Source of the DNA: Membranipora membranacea
Taxonomy: Eukaryota; Bryozoa; Gymnolaemata; Cheilostomatida; Membraniporidae
Assembly (NCBI GenBank): GCA_914767715.1
Contig: OU612067.1
Location: 28,434,162-28,498,161 of the forward strand
Direction: 5' to 3'
Length of the DNA stretch: 64,000 bases
Part shown: positions 1 to 12,100 of the stretch, one piece after another
How the letters are laid out: the number at the start of each line of letters is the position of its first letter
How positions within the stretch are numbered: the first letter of the stretch is position 1
Translations under genes and position numbers: made by a program
Notes under the pieces: generated by a model
The model's database searches: none
What the model was told of the DNA's origin: nothing
What the model saw: only the letters and a program-made list of their open reading frames with translations

Positions 1-80
1 GCGACCGCCCGATTAACAGTATGACCAAGAACTATGTGGCCGAAGACAGCCCAAGGAACCCCGCCCGCCGCGCCTGCTGA

Positions 81-3011
81 CTATGCACCACACCCCCACA
101 GGGCCCTGGTCAGCCGACCACGCAGACCAAGGGGCTCACAAACCCGTTCACCAGGAAGGTACCTGTTGAGCAGGTTTACACCTGTCGTCAACAGGGACCT
201 TGCCCCCCTGCAGTTGTTGGCTCTTTGAGGGACAACTCCAAGTTTACTTCTTGTGAAACTAACATTTGGTGAGCTCACACAGATCTCACAATTTGCAATT
301 GTTTTTGAATATAATATTAAAAAGCGATATTTAAATAGCATTTGCACCGGCATAATTTTAAGGTGCTCAAAGAATGAAGTTACATGGCCTCGTGGATGAA
401 TTTTTAAAATGACACGGAGTGCTGATTTTTGTAAAAGTAAAATTTGGTTTATCTCGCATTCAGCTGCATGGCCCCAGAACTCGATGCCGTAAATTAAGTG
501 TGGGTAAAAAAATGTGTAGTATAAATTTATCATCATTGGAATATCTAAATATGGTCTTATGGAACGCATGAGCAACAGTATAAAATTGAGCTTTTTACAA
601 ATTTGTACAATATGAGGTTTAAAAGTTATGTTACTGTCAAGCTCAATCCCTAAGAATTTTGTATTTAATTTATTATCAAGCTGGTTTCCACCCATATTTA
701 AAATGTAGTTTTCCGGAGTTTTAATCAGTTTATTTGGAGCTTTAAAAATGACCTGGAAAGTTTTAGAGTAATTCAAAATGAGCTTGTTTGCAATACACCA
801 AGTTTCTACTTTGTGCAGATTTTCTTGCACTAAATGGGAATCTGTTGAAAAAATGTTTGTGTCATCTGCAAATAAAATATATTCAAGGTCAGGAGCTGCT
901 TTTATAAGATCATTAATAAATATAAGAAATAAGATAGGGCCTAGAACTGAGCCTTGAGGTACCCCAATTTTAATCGGCAGCCATGATGAACTGTGCGAAT
1001 CCAGCTTCACATACTGGTACCTCTCGGATAAACATGTTTTTACAAGATTACAAGCATCAGGGGTGAAATTATAGTAAGGTAGTTTTGCGATTAAAATTTC
1101 ATGGTCTATGGTGTCAAAAGCTTTACTAAAATCTAGAAATATTCCTTGGGTTATGTCACTATTGTTAAAATTCTTATAGAGTTTCTCCATTAAGCGTGAA
1201 ATAGCTAATGAAGTGTTGCGGTTTTCCCGGAAACGCAGCTGTGATGCTAAAGTCTTTTCTACAAGTTTGGATAATGCTGTTAAAATTGAAATCGGCCTAT
1301 AGTTATTAGGGTCTGACTTAGATCCCTTTTTGTGAAGTGGTGTTACACGGGCAATCTTTTGGCTATTCGGGAATTTCGAGGTACGCACTATTAAGTTAAT
1401 CATGTGGGTTAAGATCGGTGAAAGTGTGGTTTTATTTTCTTTTATAAGGCTGATGGGTATTCCATCATAGCCCGTAGCTTTCCTTTCCGATGAACAGTTG
1501 ATTACAGACTCAGTTATCTCATTAGAAATCTCTAAAAAGTCAAATGCTGGCAAATTATTGTCATATATTAAATATGAGCTATAGCTGATTGTTGGAGTTG
1601 GGAGATCACCTGCTAGAGCTTTCCCCACACTAGCAAAATGAGTATTAAAAGCTTCAGAAATTTCTTGAATCGAAGTAATTTTTGTGCCCTGAGATTCTAT
1701 GTACTGTGGTGGGGTATTTGCTTTCGAATCCCTATGTAACATTCTATTTATAAAATTCCATTTTTCATTTTGGTTGAATTTACAATTTTCAAATTCAGAT
1801 TTATAGAACTCCTTTTTAGCACTTTTGATTGCCATTGTCACAGAATTACGAAACTTTATATATTTATCCAGAGCCACCTTGTTAAATGGCTCTTCTTGCG
1901 TTTGCTTATAAGATTTTAAGCGTTCCTCCATCAGTTTGTGAATTTTATTAGTCATCCAGGGCTTTCTAAATTGCAGCTTTTTAATTTTCTTTCCAGTTTT
2001 GATTGTTGTTGCCTCAGATAGCCTTTCTTTAAAAGTGTTTGTAAATAATGCAAAAGCTGTATCTGGATCATTACATTCAAGTACGTTTAACCAGCACTTC
2101 CGGTCATCGATTTTCTGTTTGAAAAGACTCCTATCAAGCCTAGACACTGTGAACTGTGATTGGGGCTTTGCTAATTTTAATTGATCAAAACAGATACACC
2201 CAATGATAGGCAAATGGTCTGCCAAAATATCACTATTTACGGTGTACGATAACATTCTATTAGACAAATTGTTGACAAAAATGTGATCCAAGAGGCTGGT
2301 TTTTGTCCGACCAAATCTAGTTGGACTATGGATGATATTGTAGAGACCATTTGAACTCATTAACCTCAAATAATTCAATGTCGAATTTTCAGTCTCATTA
2401 TCTGGATTTAGATCAAAATTTAAATCTCCAACAACCACAGAATTCGCTGGTAAAGAAGGCAAATAAGCCTCCCAGTCAGCGAGGAAGGCCTCCCAACACC
2501 CCGAGGGAGTGCGATACACAGGCAGCACCGAGCAAACAGGACGCCCCGAGCAGAATATACGAACCAACATAGCCTCAGCCCCTGTCAAGTGGACGTCCGT
2601 CACTCTAGCCTCCAGCTCATCGATCACATATATGCAAACACCTCCGCCGCCACCTTCAGGTCTAGATCTACAAAACAAATTATACCCACTTAAAAAATAT
2701 TTATCAAAAAATTCCTGATCTGAGAACCAGGTCTCTGTAACAATGATGCATGAGAATTGAATATCCAGCTGAGTCAAAAGCAACTCGAGTAAAGGCAGTT
2801 TAGAGTTAAAACTACGAATGTTTACATGTAAAATGGATAACATGTTTCCTTTAAAATCAGAATAAGAAACTTTGACATCTTCCGGGTCAATCTTGGGTTT
2901 ATGGTCAACGATATTAAATTCATCATAGTCATTTGGCTTAGCCATTGCTTGGCTGTGATGTTGAAGAGAATGTGTCAAGCATTTGTTTTGATAAGATTTT
3001 GATAGCATCAC
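81..3011 (-). CDS. LINE ORF2: AP endonuclease and reverse transcriptase
   Basis: An uninterrupted 976-residue frame. The N-terminal 250 residues form an APE-type endonuclease: an HVNIRS segment, the catalytic-glutamate motif VTETWFS, GDLNFDLN, and a terminal ADHLPI. The central part is a reverse transcriptase with FLDFSKAFDTIDH (motif A), GVPQGSVLGP, and the catalytic FADD box in ILFADDTNIF. The C-terminal part has the usual LINE tail of long hydrophobic and aromatic segments. The protein nicks target DNA and copies element RNA into it. One defect is visible: around 1228, SQL runs straight into RFRENRNTSLA, so roughly twenty residues usual between early RT motifs are missing without a frame break. 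The last 15-20 residues look like read-through past the usual end. Confidence 0.92.
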   Translation of the reverse strand: MMLSKSYQNKCLTHSLQHHSQAMAKPNDYDEFNIVDHKPKIDPEDVKVSYSDFKGNMLSILHVNIRSFNSKLPLLELLLTQLDIQFSCIIVTETWFSDQEFFDKYFLSGYNLFCRSRPEGGGGGVCIYVIDELEARVTDVHLTGAEAMLVRIFCSGRPVCSVLPVYRTPSGCWEAFLADWEAYLPSLPANSVVVGDLNFDLNPDNETENSTLNYLRLMSSNGLYNIIHSPTRFGRTKTSLLDHIFVNNLSNRMLSYTVNSDILADHLPIIGCICFDQLKLAKPQSQFTVSRLDRSLFKQKIDDRKCWLNVLECNDPDTAFALFTNTFKERLSEATTIKTGKKIKKLQFRKPWMTNKIHKLMEERLKSYKQTQEEPFNKVALDKYIKFRNSVTMAIKSAKKEFYKSEFENCKFNQNEKWNFINRMLHRDSKANTPPQYIESQGTKITSIQEISEAFNTHFASVGKALAGDLPTPTISYSSYLIYDNNLPAFDFLEISNEITESVINCSSERKATGYDGIPISLIKENKTTLSPILTHMINLIVRTSKFPNSQKIARVTPLHKKGSKSDPNNYRPISILTALSKLVEKTLASQLRFRENRNTSLAISRLMEKLYKNFNNSDITQGIFLDFSKAFDTIDHEILIAKLPYYNFTPDACNLVKTCLSERYQYVKLDSHSSSWLPIKIGVPQGSVLGPILFLIFINDLIKAAPDLEYILFADDTNIFSTDSHLVQENLHKVETWCIANKLILNYSKTFQVIFKAPNKLIKTPENYILNMGGNQLDNKLNTKFLGIELDSNITFKPHIVQICKKLNFILLLMRSIRPYLDIPMMINLYYTFFYPHLIYGIEFWGHAAECEINQILLLQKSALRVILKIHPRGHVTSFFEHLKIMPVQMLFKYRFLILYSKTIANCEICVSSPNVSFTRSKLGVVPQRANNCRGARSLLTTGVNLLNRYLPGERVCEPLGLRGRLTRALWGCGA

Positions 3012-3129
3012 TATCGTTAGATTGCCTCATATAAACTTGGCCATGAAATGTCCAAGCATAGCGCCATTTCAATTCAATCCTTTTTTCCGAGCCCAATAGA
3101 AAAGACTCTGTTGAGCTTTTGACATGACC

Positions 3130-4732
3130 TCAAATTATATAAATATGAGCAGATTCAGTAAATCCCAGGCTTGTCGTATCAACAGATTTAGTGGCAAACA
3201 TCTTTCTAGCGTTATATAGTTTATCCCGAGCGGTCAGACTATTGAACTTCACCATTATCAGAGGTGGATCAGTTGCTTTGTCGGATTTTAGTCGGAAGGC
3301 AGATTCAATGTCAGCGTTTAATACTGTAGCACCAAGATGAGAGCTAAGTGTGGTCACGATTTTCGGCAGGTTTTCGTTGCGATTGATTGGTATGTTAGCC
3401 ACTAGCAGGGCCTTTAAATTTTTGTCATTTTCAAGTTTGTCAACAGATTTGGCCACCTGTACCTCCCTATCTGTTCTGTTGCAAGCTGAAGTTTCCATCG
3501 ATTTAACAGTCGTTTGTAACTTCGCCACCTGCAATTTGAGATCATCTACATCAGCTGTGGGCAACCTGCGGCCTTTCCGCCAGTGCGGCCTAATGGGTAA
3601 TCTTTTGCGGCCTAATTGTGGCCTCATGCCTTTAAAAATTATTTGATATTAATTTTGATTCCCCGTTCGTTTTGTGGAGAACTAAGTATGCAGGGCGCTC
3701 TGTTAACACAAGATATTTCAAAATTGAGACCATTCTGTTTTTTGCAGGTAGCTAAGCTTCCCCAGCCACTCTACACGAAATCATCATAACTGTACTGGTG
3801 CCAATGAAATTGTCTGATTGTTTTTCTTTCGAAATAACACAAAACAGTGAACTTTGGATGTTAAAGTTCTCGAACATAATACTAATTAAATTATTTGTTT
3901 GCAAAACTGTCATTTTGGACGAAAGGGAGATTTGTTTCAAGTGATCCTGCATTATAGCTGAAATGTTTGATATTGCCTTTGATTTCACCATTTGCGAAAA
4001 TTTCCCCCTTGCGGGAGGGCGGGTGCTGTAAGGTGAAAATTATGACAGGTCGCGAAAATATTCAACAACAAAAAACTTCCGCTGCGCGAAAATATTCTCT
4101 TCTCCATCATAATTCACTACAGTTCCTGTATGAATTTGTTTACATTTTAACCACTGGGAAGACGTTATACCACCCCTCCCACCACCAACCTTGCCCTTTG
4201 TCATACACATGATTCACAGGGATACAGACGTGTACACAATCAAATCATGGGGTAAAATGACGCCACAAAACTCCAGAACTTTAGATAAACCAGTATTTCT
4301 GCTGAGTTGATGGTTCTTGCAACATAATGCTGGTTTAACACGTAAATCTGTTTTGGTTTTGACAAACAAGGAAGTGCCAAAATTGTTACTCCAGTTCTAA
4401 TTTTATCCCTTAAAAATATGTTGCGGCCTTTTTAGTTGAGCCTGCGTACAATGCGGCCTTTTTCACGAAAAGGTTGCCCACCTATGATCTACATCCTTAC
4501 TGATGAAATTCAAGCCATTACCAAATTCCTTATGCTCGGATTCCAGAATGCCCAAACGAGTACCAATACTGTTGATTTGAGCCAGAAGATTGTCATACTG
4601 TAGGTCGGTTGCTTTTTTATTTTCATCCAACTTTTTCAGTATTTGCTGAAAGCAATCATCGTTTGCGCCGGTAGCATCGATCGCTGCCTCTTCGGACACT
4701 GATTTAATCTGTCGCCGTGTTCCAGACGCCAT
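3130..4732 (-). pseudogene. LINE ORF1, split by a hAT insertion
   Basis: Two pieces of one ORF1. The 5' piece (4732 to 4495) starts MASGTRRQIKS and has a heptad-rich region (ILKKLDENKKATDLQYDNLLAQI) typical of a coiled coil. The 3' piece (3551 to 3130) continues with DLKLQVAKLQTTVKSME and then a fold resembling the RNA-binding part of L1/CR1 ORF1 proteins. The interruption is a DNA transposon flanked by the 8-bp TSD ATCTACAT. Removing the element and one TSD copy (943 bp) joins the pieces in the same frame, so the ORF was intact before insertion. ORF2 begins about 120 bp downstream. Such proteins bind element RNA in a ribonucleoprotein; this one would now be truncated. Confidence 0.82.
3552..4486. 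mobile_element. Non-autonomous hAT element inside LINE ORF1
   Basis: The ends are inverted (CAGCTGTGGGCAACCTGCGG at the left; at the right GGTTGCCCACCTATG, whose complement starts CATAGGTGGGCAACC). The 8-bp TSD ATCTACAT lies at 3544-3551 and 4487-4494. An 8-bp TSD with CA...GTGGGCAACC ends is a hAT signature. No transposase frame is present in its 935 bp. A relative of 506 bp lies at 40937-41442. Confidence 0.9.
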
Positions 4733-4986
4733 CTCTACAATGTGACAGGTGGTGGAGACTTACCCGATTTAGGGGCAGTTCACTAAGTTCCCTGCCCCTA
4801 TCTTCAGATGTCGCTGTTGGTTTTTGGTTCAGATAGTGCTTCAGTTTTCCGATGTTAAGGTATATAGATTTATCCAGTATGGTTATTCTGATAAGATAGT
4901 GATGTGCTGTAATAACTGAGTAGGCTTATGTTAATTAGCTTTTCTCTATCAATACTATCACTATACAATAGCAGAGAGCACAAAAA

Positions 4987-5829
4987 CACAACCTCTCTCT
5001 ATGAAAGCAACTAACTAACTTGGTTAGATGATAGATCGCTACAAGTCATGAAAGCTTCCTCGGGCCTCAAACAAAAATTTAGAATATATATTCTTAGCCA
5101 ATCTCATCCCGTGGTGTTAACAGAGCCTCAATCAATCAAGATAAAAATCTGTGCGAGTATGTATGTTATCTTTAAACCTAATAAACTAAAGTATTTCATA
5201 GATAACCATAGTTTAAAAAAAACTTACATTGTATGAATTGTGTCCTCATGAAAAGAGAAGAGACAACTACAGAAATGAACATAACTAATAAGTAAACCAA
5301 CAAAATACAGAGAGCCAACTAAAAATAGGAACCACAGCAGGCGTTGATGCTTCAATTTAAATCAACCCTCCCTATGAAGCAGCTTCACTTTAAAAACCTA
5401 TTACACCAAAAAAAACCCTAATTGATGACTCATCAGAAGTTAAAATTCGATATAATAACATCGGCATTAAAAAGAACAGCAATTGATATGGTCATGAACT
5501 ATCAATCATAATACTAATACCGTTTGTAATAAAAGTACAAGGACTGTGATTATCGACTTCACAAGAAATTTGAAATTAGACCTATCTGATTCCTTAATTG
5601 CACAACAATATTATCAAGGAGCAATACAGATATATATATTATGTTTAGTCACACACCTCTTAACTGTATAATCTTTTATCATCCTCCGACGCTTGGTCCT
5701 TCTGCAGTAATCTACTCGGCACAAAATCACAGTGCACACAAATAAATGATAATTGGCTTGGATTCAGCTTCATATACCCTAGATATTGGCACAGTGTTAA
5801 ATAACAGAGGTACCTAATATACACTTTGT
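4987..5829. other. Intergenic DNA downstream of zinc-finger gene A
   Basis: No gene is seen. A stretch near 5232-5300 (GTCCTCATGAAAAGAGAAG region) resembles DNA at about 28500-28550 downstream of copy D, so the duplication that produced A and D included some 3' flank. Confidence 0.5.
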
Positions 5830-8800
5830 CTAACCATCGATGGGAGTAGGATGAGCGGTTTTCATGTGGCCCTTCAGCGTAACGTTGTGTGAAGCAGCAT
5901 AATCACAGTGAGTGCATTTATACGGCTTCTCACCAGTGTGTGTTCTCATGTGAGTCTGTAGATTTATCTTCTGTGTGCTGGCGTAGCTGCACTCAGTGCA
6001 CTTCCAAGGCTTATCGCCTGTATGTGTTCGCTCATGGTGTTTCAGCATTACTCTCCTGAAAGTTTGAAACTCACATTTTGGGCACTTAAACTTTTTTGTA
6101 CTTGGTCCGGGATGGAACGTTTTAGCATGATTCTTTAGGGATAATCTGTTTTTCAGGACCTTGTTACATATCTCACATATGTATTTTCTCTTTGAGTGGA
6201 CCATCTTAGTGTGCCTTCTAAGATAGTAACTATTTGAAGTTTCAAAATTGCACCCTTCAATGGTACAGTGGTACGGCTTGATTTCAGAGTGACTGCGCAT
6301 GTGATCCTCATATTTACATTTATGTTTATGTGAGAAGTCACACTGCTGACACTGATAGTTCTGTGGTTTTTTTGGTTCGAGGATTTCATCGGTACTTGGA
6401 GCATCTTTGTTCCTTTTGTTCCGCAGGAGCTCAGATAGTTTTGGTCTGATAGGTTCATCATCCCCCTCCTCCTCCTCGGTGGTGTAACCATCGTCCTTCT
6501 CATTATAGAACACTTCATCTTCCTCTGGATCATACTCAGAGTCAGGGTCCTCCTCTGGTGATTCAGAGTCTGTGGGCTCCTCAGGCGACTCATAGTCTGA
6601 CTCAGATTTGTACTTCCTCTCACCCATACAATGATTTGCTTTTGTTCCATCAGCATCAGAGGCGCAGTGATTCAGTTTAGGGTTAGTTTGTAGGATTGGT
6701 GCAGAAGCTGAATTCAATGCGGCTGGCACCGATTCCCTTTCTTTGACATCAAGCAAGGTGGGAGTAGACAGATATCTGTCATGTGTTTTCTTGTGCTGTG
6801 CTAAGTGACTTGACTCGGTGGTAGCGAAGTTACATTTAGGTATATTGCATTGGAATATTATTTTAAGACAGTTAATTGGAGACAAAGTACTGGCAGGTGA
6901 GCTCGATGATTCCAAACCTTGTTGTGCACTCCGTACCTCATTTTCATAAGATTTTAAACCCCTGGGGGTAACCGTAGTCAGGGGGCTCAGGCCGGTTATA
7001 TCACCAACATGTGTCTTACTATGTTGTGTAAAGCTAACTGTTCTCTCGGTATTAGAGTCACATTCGGGTTGACTGTGTTTGAATTGTCCTTGAAGAGGTT
7101 GTTCTCCAGGTTTGCTGGTGGATGGTACAGAGTGGGTAGTCATGTGGTCCAACACCCTTTCCCTTTTCAAAGCTGTGAACTCACAAAGACTGCATTTATA
7201 ACGCGCTACCAGAGTGGAAGCTGGTTTGGCTTTTGCAACCATGGTTGGTGTTAAGGTGACTTGATAAGAGGTATGTGACGAGTTGTTGTGATTAAGTTGA
7301 TGCACATACAAATCGTGCATTTTGCTGGTAATGAACTTACAGCCAGGAATATAACATTTCATCAATCCTTGAACAGTGAATGATGAGGATTTTGGTTTAT
7401 CTTTTGTAGGATTGCTGGTTATCGGTGCTATGTTGGCATCAGGGATGATGTAGGGAGGACTCAGCCGATCAGTTGCCACTTGTCTCTTAATAAGGGAATC
7501 AGTAGCTTTACTTCTGACAACACCTGCAATTTGCTGCTTTGGTTTTCCAGACAACACAGCTACCTCCATATCTTGAGCTTCAGGTAGCGCAGTGGTAACC
7601 TCGAAAAGCTCAGCTTTGATTTCAATGTCCACAGGTTCTTCTTTGGTCTCTTTATACGCTGAATTGTATGCTGGAGCTTCTGTTCTGACTGTCACAGAGG
7701 TTTCCTTTCTCATATCTGCAAAAAGGTGATGAGTCTGTTGCATATTCATTTCTATACATTCTTCATCTCGATGTTCTGTGTTCTTATCCACGTTAACCAC
7801 TGAACTACATAATCAAGTGTTTTGTACATATGCTGCTATGTGAGGTGGTTACTGATAAAACCAGGAGTTACTCTGTGTTGGGACATAGTATGTAAACACC
7901 TGAGTGTGATTCCCTGGTCAGTCTATGGGACTTGTGAGCTCAAACCACTGCTGCCACAGCTGGGCTTTGCCCAGCAAATCCACCAGTTAAAAATTCGAAT
8001 AGAGTTGTGGCATCAAAACATCTAGCCAGTAGCTTTGAATCTTCTTCCCCCGCCATCCATCGCCTTAAAGATCTAGCTGAGATCCAACACTAATAAAAAA
8101 GTTGGTTCTCAGCTAGATTTTAAAAGCACCTGATTGGTCAACAACAACATTTTTTATCACTTATCGTGGATGGCTGGGGAAGAAGATACTCCCTACAATT
8201 TGAGAGCTCGTATAACTCCATTCAAAGCTACTGGCTAGATGTTATGATGCCACAACTCTCTATTTAAATTTTTGAGTTGTGGCTCTGCTGGGCAAAGCCC
8301 AGCTGTGTCAGCAGTGGTTAAAAGGACCACAGCAATATTTAGTATGGCAGCTAGTTCTGCAGTACTTATGCGATACTTTCACTTTTAAAAACCTCAGACC
8401 ACTTCTTGGTAAAATTATGTATAGTGTTAGAAATTGTCCTCCCTTCTCACCTATGAGGTATCGAGGCCTAGTGCTGTACCAACCCAATAAGCTTCCACTT
8501 CCAAATACTTATTCAATTTACTAACTGCCAGACTATATATTGCTGAGGTCCTTCTAAAGAATTTAATTATAATTATGATAATTTACAAAAGCTAATTCAT
8601 GTATTATGTTCTCATAATTTACTTTGTTTGGATATATTGGAGAAAGGGTAAGCTTCTCAATTGGATTATTATACATATTGTTTTTCTTACAGAGCACTCA
8701 TCATGTTAGTGTCGCAATAGTCAATTTGGTAGGAACATCTATTATATTATACTAATATTATTTGTATATTGTGAGAAAATAACCGGTAGGATTGTATGTC

Positions 8801-8947
8801 TGACTGTAGTAATAAATCATGGAAACTAGGGAGTGCAAACGGGGAAGCTCGCCACCTACCAACACATGGTGAAGATTCAGTGGATGCCCTCCTTTTATTA
8901 AACTCAGCTGGCTTTCTTATGTCATTCTTAGTTTTTCTTATCAACAT
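5830..8947 (-). CDS. Zinc-finger gene A: nine C2H2 fingers, two exons
   Basis: Exon 1 is 8947-8860 (88 bp, phase 1, donor GTAGGT) and exon 2 is 7715-5830, giving 657 residues. The start ATG at 8947 matches the position and length of exon 1 in gene E; an upstream exon joined at phase 0 is possible because TGTGCAG precedes it at 8966. The N-terminal part is acidic with SUMO-like sites (IKAE, KEEP), then three spread C2H2 units, a Ser/Glu/Asp-rich block of about 60 residues, and six C-terminal fingers, the last three joined by TGDKPWK and TGEKPYK linkers. A nuclear DNA-binding regulator is the expected role; the target is unknown. The intron holds a piggyBac-like MITE. It is the longest and best-preserved member on the minus strand. 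Confidence 0.85.
7944..8318. mobile_element. piggyBac-like MITE in the intron of gene A
   Basis: Imperfect terminal inverted repeats of about 35 bp (ACCACTGCTGCCACAGCTGG at the left; the right end is its complement) enclose 375 bp. Flanks TCAA and TAAA look like decayed TTAA. The copy at 34818-35611 keeps intact TTAA on both sides. No transposase. Confidence 0.75.
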
Positions 8948-9120
8948 CTTGCTACCGACACCCTGCACAACAAATTGAGAAATTTATAAATGGTTAGTGA
9001 GGTTTGTCTGCCCTTTTTTTAAATTTACAATAGAAAGCATTCTATAGGGTTGAGAAAATGGAAACTTCTTATGCAAAATAAGACCGATGGCCGTCATGTA
9101 TTTGTCTGAATTGTGCAGAG

Positions 9121-12100
9121 CTATTTGGCCACTTGGGTATAAAAATCATGTTTCAATGATAAAATGTATTTAGATCGTACTTGAAGAGGTTCTGTTGTAG
9201 ACACTTGTTGCCAGCGATTTGGAGTGTTAGTAATTCCTGTTTCCTGAGGGCAGACAGCTTTTGTTCTGTTTTTGCTTGTAGATGCTGAAGAATGGGCGCG
9301 CATATGTTCAAGCATAAGTTCCCTATTCAATGTCAGAAAGCCACAAGTCCTGCATTTGAAATAATTCCTAAATGAAGTGGAATTTACAGGTTTAGTCTTT
9401 GACACTGGGGTTGGTTTTGGAGTCACCGGTGAAGGGGTTAGTGAAAACCTACACGTATTGCCTTTGTGTACAGCTTGATGGGAGATCAAATCCATTGTTT
9501 TGCTGGTAATGAAGTTACATCCAGGAAATTCACATCTAATTGAGTCTTGAACCGTAAATGATGTAGATTTTGGGTTGTCTTTCAGAGTAGTGCTGGTTAA
9601 CTGTTCTGTGTTAGCATCAGGAATTTGAGAAGAAGGGCTCGGCAAATCTGTTGGCTCTTGTTTAATAATATGGGAAGTAGTTGCACTGCTGACATTCACT
9701 GAAATTTCCTGCCTTGGATTTCCAGGCAGCGCCTCTCCCTCTATATCAGAGACACCCAGTATATTAGTGGTAGCCTCTTCCGGTTCCAATTTGATTTCAA
9801 TGTTCACAGGTTCATCTTTAGTAAACGTTAACGCTGGATTGTGTGCTGAATCTTCTGTCATTGCTGTTTGTTCTCTTATATCTGCAAAAGATGATGAAAA
9901 TATACAAGCTGGACCTGAACAAACAAACCTTGGAGTTTACTTGAAGGTTACATTCTTTTGAAATTGCACCCAGTGGACCCAAACTCCTTACTACATACAT
10001 TCTCTGTTTTGCAGGTGTTATCAATCCCTATCCTTTTCCAAGCCTATCTTCTACAGTTAAACCAATATAGTATGCTCTATATCTAAAACATGAATAGAAG
10101 CTATGGGTTCAGTGCACTATATATGAGCATAACTTTATTAGGCTTGGAGAAACCTCTTTGAATATTCTTATAATTGACTATTCTAATAACCTTGTCAATG
10201 TAGGACTGGTTGTCATTTACCGCTGACAACACAGCGATAATGTGGTTTCTGATGCTAGTTTGGTTCTGATAAAGTACATGTAGACTGTAGATAGTGAATA
10301 ATACAGGACTGAGAACTATGCCAACCCCCCCCCCCCCCCCTGCTGGTGTTCCAGTGATCGTAACATAACATGATGTCAGATTGGTTTTGGTGTATTGAAC
10401 ACATACCTCGAGGCTATGTATTCATGAACTTAAAACAAACATTTGTCTTGTTTGCTCTGAAATGAATTAAAGACTACCCAAAGACCAATGCATGTTATAG
10501 TCAGGCAGTTACATATGATAAAGTTGTGTCAGATTAGCATGGTAAGCAAATTCGATGATCTACTTGGGATGAATTATTGATGGTGGAAAGAGCGCCCCCA
10601 ACAAGGAAAGGTAACCCTCATTCTCTACATACATGCATTGGTATTTAGGTAGATTTCAAATTGAAAATTTAGAAGCCACTTACCAACATGGGGTGAAGAT
10701 TCGTTGATTTTCCACCTTTTATTGACCTCAGCTCCAAACTTAGCTTTCTGTTTATCTATATCTGACTGATTAGATGACCTGTGAAAAATACAACAAGGTT
10801 TTAACTCCCCAAGCCAAAATTGTAGCCCCGTAACGAGGCTAACAGTATTAATGAGAACGGTTAATTGTTGTGCTAAAACCTTGTCTGGAAATGGCCATCC
10901 GCCACACATTTCTGTAAAAATGCCATCTGCTTATGGCTTTCACATTGTATCAATCTCAAAGTGTGACTGTCACGAACCCATCTGCAGGCATCTGGCGGTT
11001 GCCAAGTAGGCATGCGGATAGGTTCTTAGCGCAGCAGTTGTTTGGTTGTCACTACATGATTATATTAGTAACAACCTACAAAGCAAGTTTATTAAAATTA
11101 CATTAACCGAGAATGAGTAGAGGGCCTTAAAGTTTTCAGATTTGAAATCTCCGCGCTGACATAAACCAGGGAGAATGCATAAACACATCAAACAATTTTC
11201 AGGGCTTTTGGTTTTATATTTTGTATAGATTTAGGAGTTACTCCAAATAGTGTGTGCAAAACTAGCAGCAATGATCATTGGGTAAAACTTACATGTTTAT
11301 TTTACTATTTCCATAATCTGAGACAGCATCATAGGGAAAAATTTGGGTCTAGACATGGCATCTCATCATAATTAGACTGCAGCATAATTTGACCACATCT
11401 TTAGCACTTTTACTAACAAATCTACATACAGCAGGCGTGATAAATAGGTAATAAGTATGGGGTAATAAGTGTGGGGTAGAACAATGCTGGGACAGCTACT
11501 CTCCTGATAGGCTTGATTGTTATGATTGACTAGCATGTCATTAACTGGGATAACTGCAGAATGATATAATGGATGAGTCAAACTTACGGCTCCACTTCAG
11601 ACAGTAGGCTGCCTATGATGGACGCTCTCTCTTCCTTTGTAGGAGAAGCAACATACTTCTGCCTTGGTGATGGTAAATCGTGAGGAACCACATATACAGG
11701 TAACACTTCCCTGTCGGTACGTAGGTACATTCTGAAAAGACATGAAACAAAAAAGAAATGTTCACCATGTTTTCAAGAGCAGGTTTATCCACTGAGGTAT
11801 TTTTGAGGTATTTCTATATAGATCAGTGGATCTTTCAATCACTGGAGGATAAGGGGTACATGAGTGGATCTCACCAAGGAACTCTCAGGAAATTAAAAAC
11901 ACTAGCTGCAAAGTATGTAAAAATAAGGCAATGGCTAACATAAAACATTGAGGCACCTGACATGGAGATCAGTGCTGTGTGACTTACCTACTATGACATC
12001 CGTAGGCATAGCTGCTGTAATTTCTTATGTCCTCTCGGTGAAAGTGTCTCCAACATAAACGACTTGTTTGGATGAGTTTAAAATTTTTGGATGACTCAAG

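Larger units (their letters stand above)
1..4900 (-). mobile_element. LINE retrotransposon (CR1/Jockey group), nearly full length
   Basis: A two-ORF non-LTR retrotransposon read on the minus strand: ORF1 starts at 4732 and ORF2 covers 3011-81. The layout (coiled-coil ORF1, then an APE endonuclease plus reverse transcriptase ORF2) and the residues seen place it in the CR1/Jockey group; I cannot fix the clade. The 3' end lies at or beyond the window edge. The 5' end is uncertain, somewhere between about 4740 and 4990. ORF2 has no stop codon, which suggests a young copy, but ORF1 is broken by a DNA transposon and the RT domain carries a short deletion. This copy is therefore unlikely to be autonomous. 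Confidence 0.9.

Noticed and set aside
9818-10024. 68-residue minus-strand frame upstream of gene B's finger exon
   Set aside because: It runs through the intron in another frame; the TTTTGCAG acceptor at 9882 marks the real exon start.
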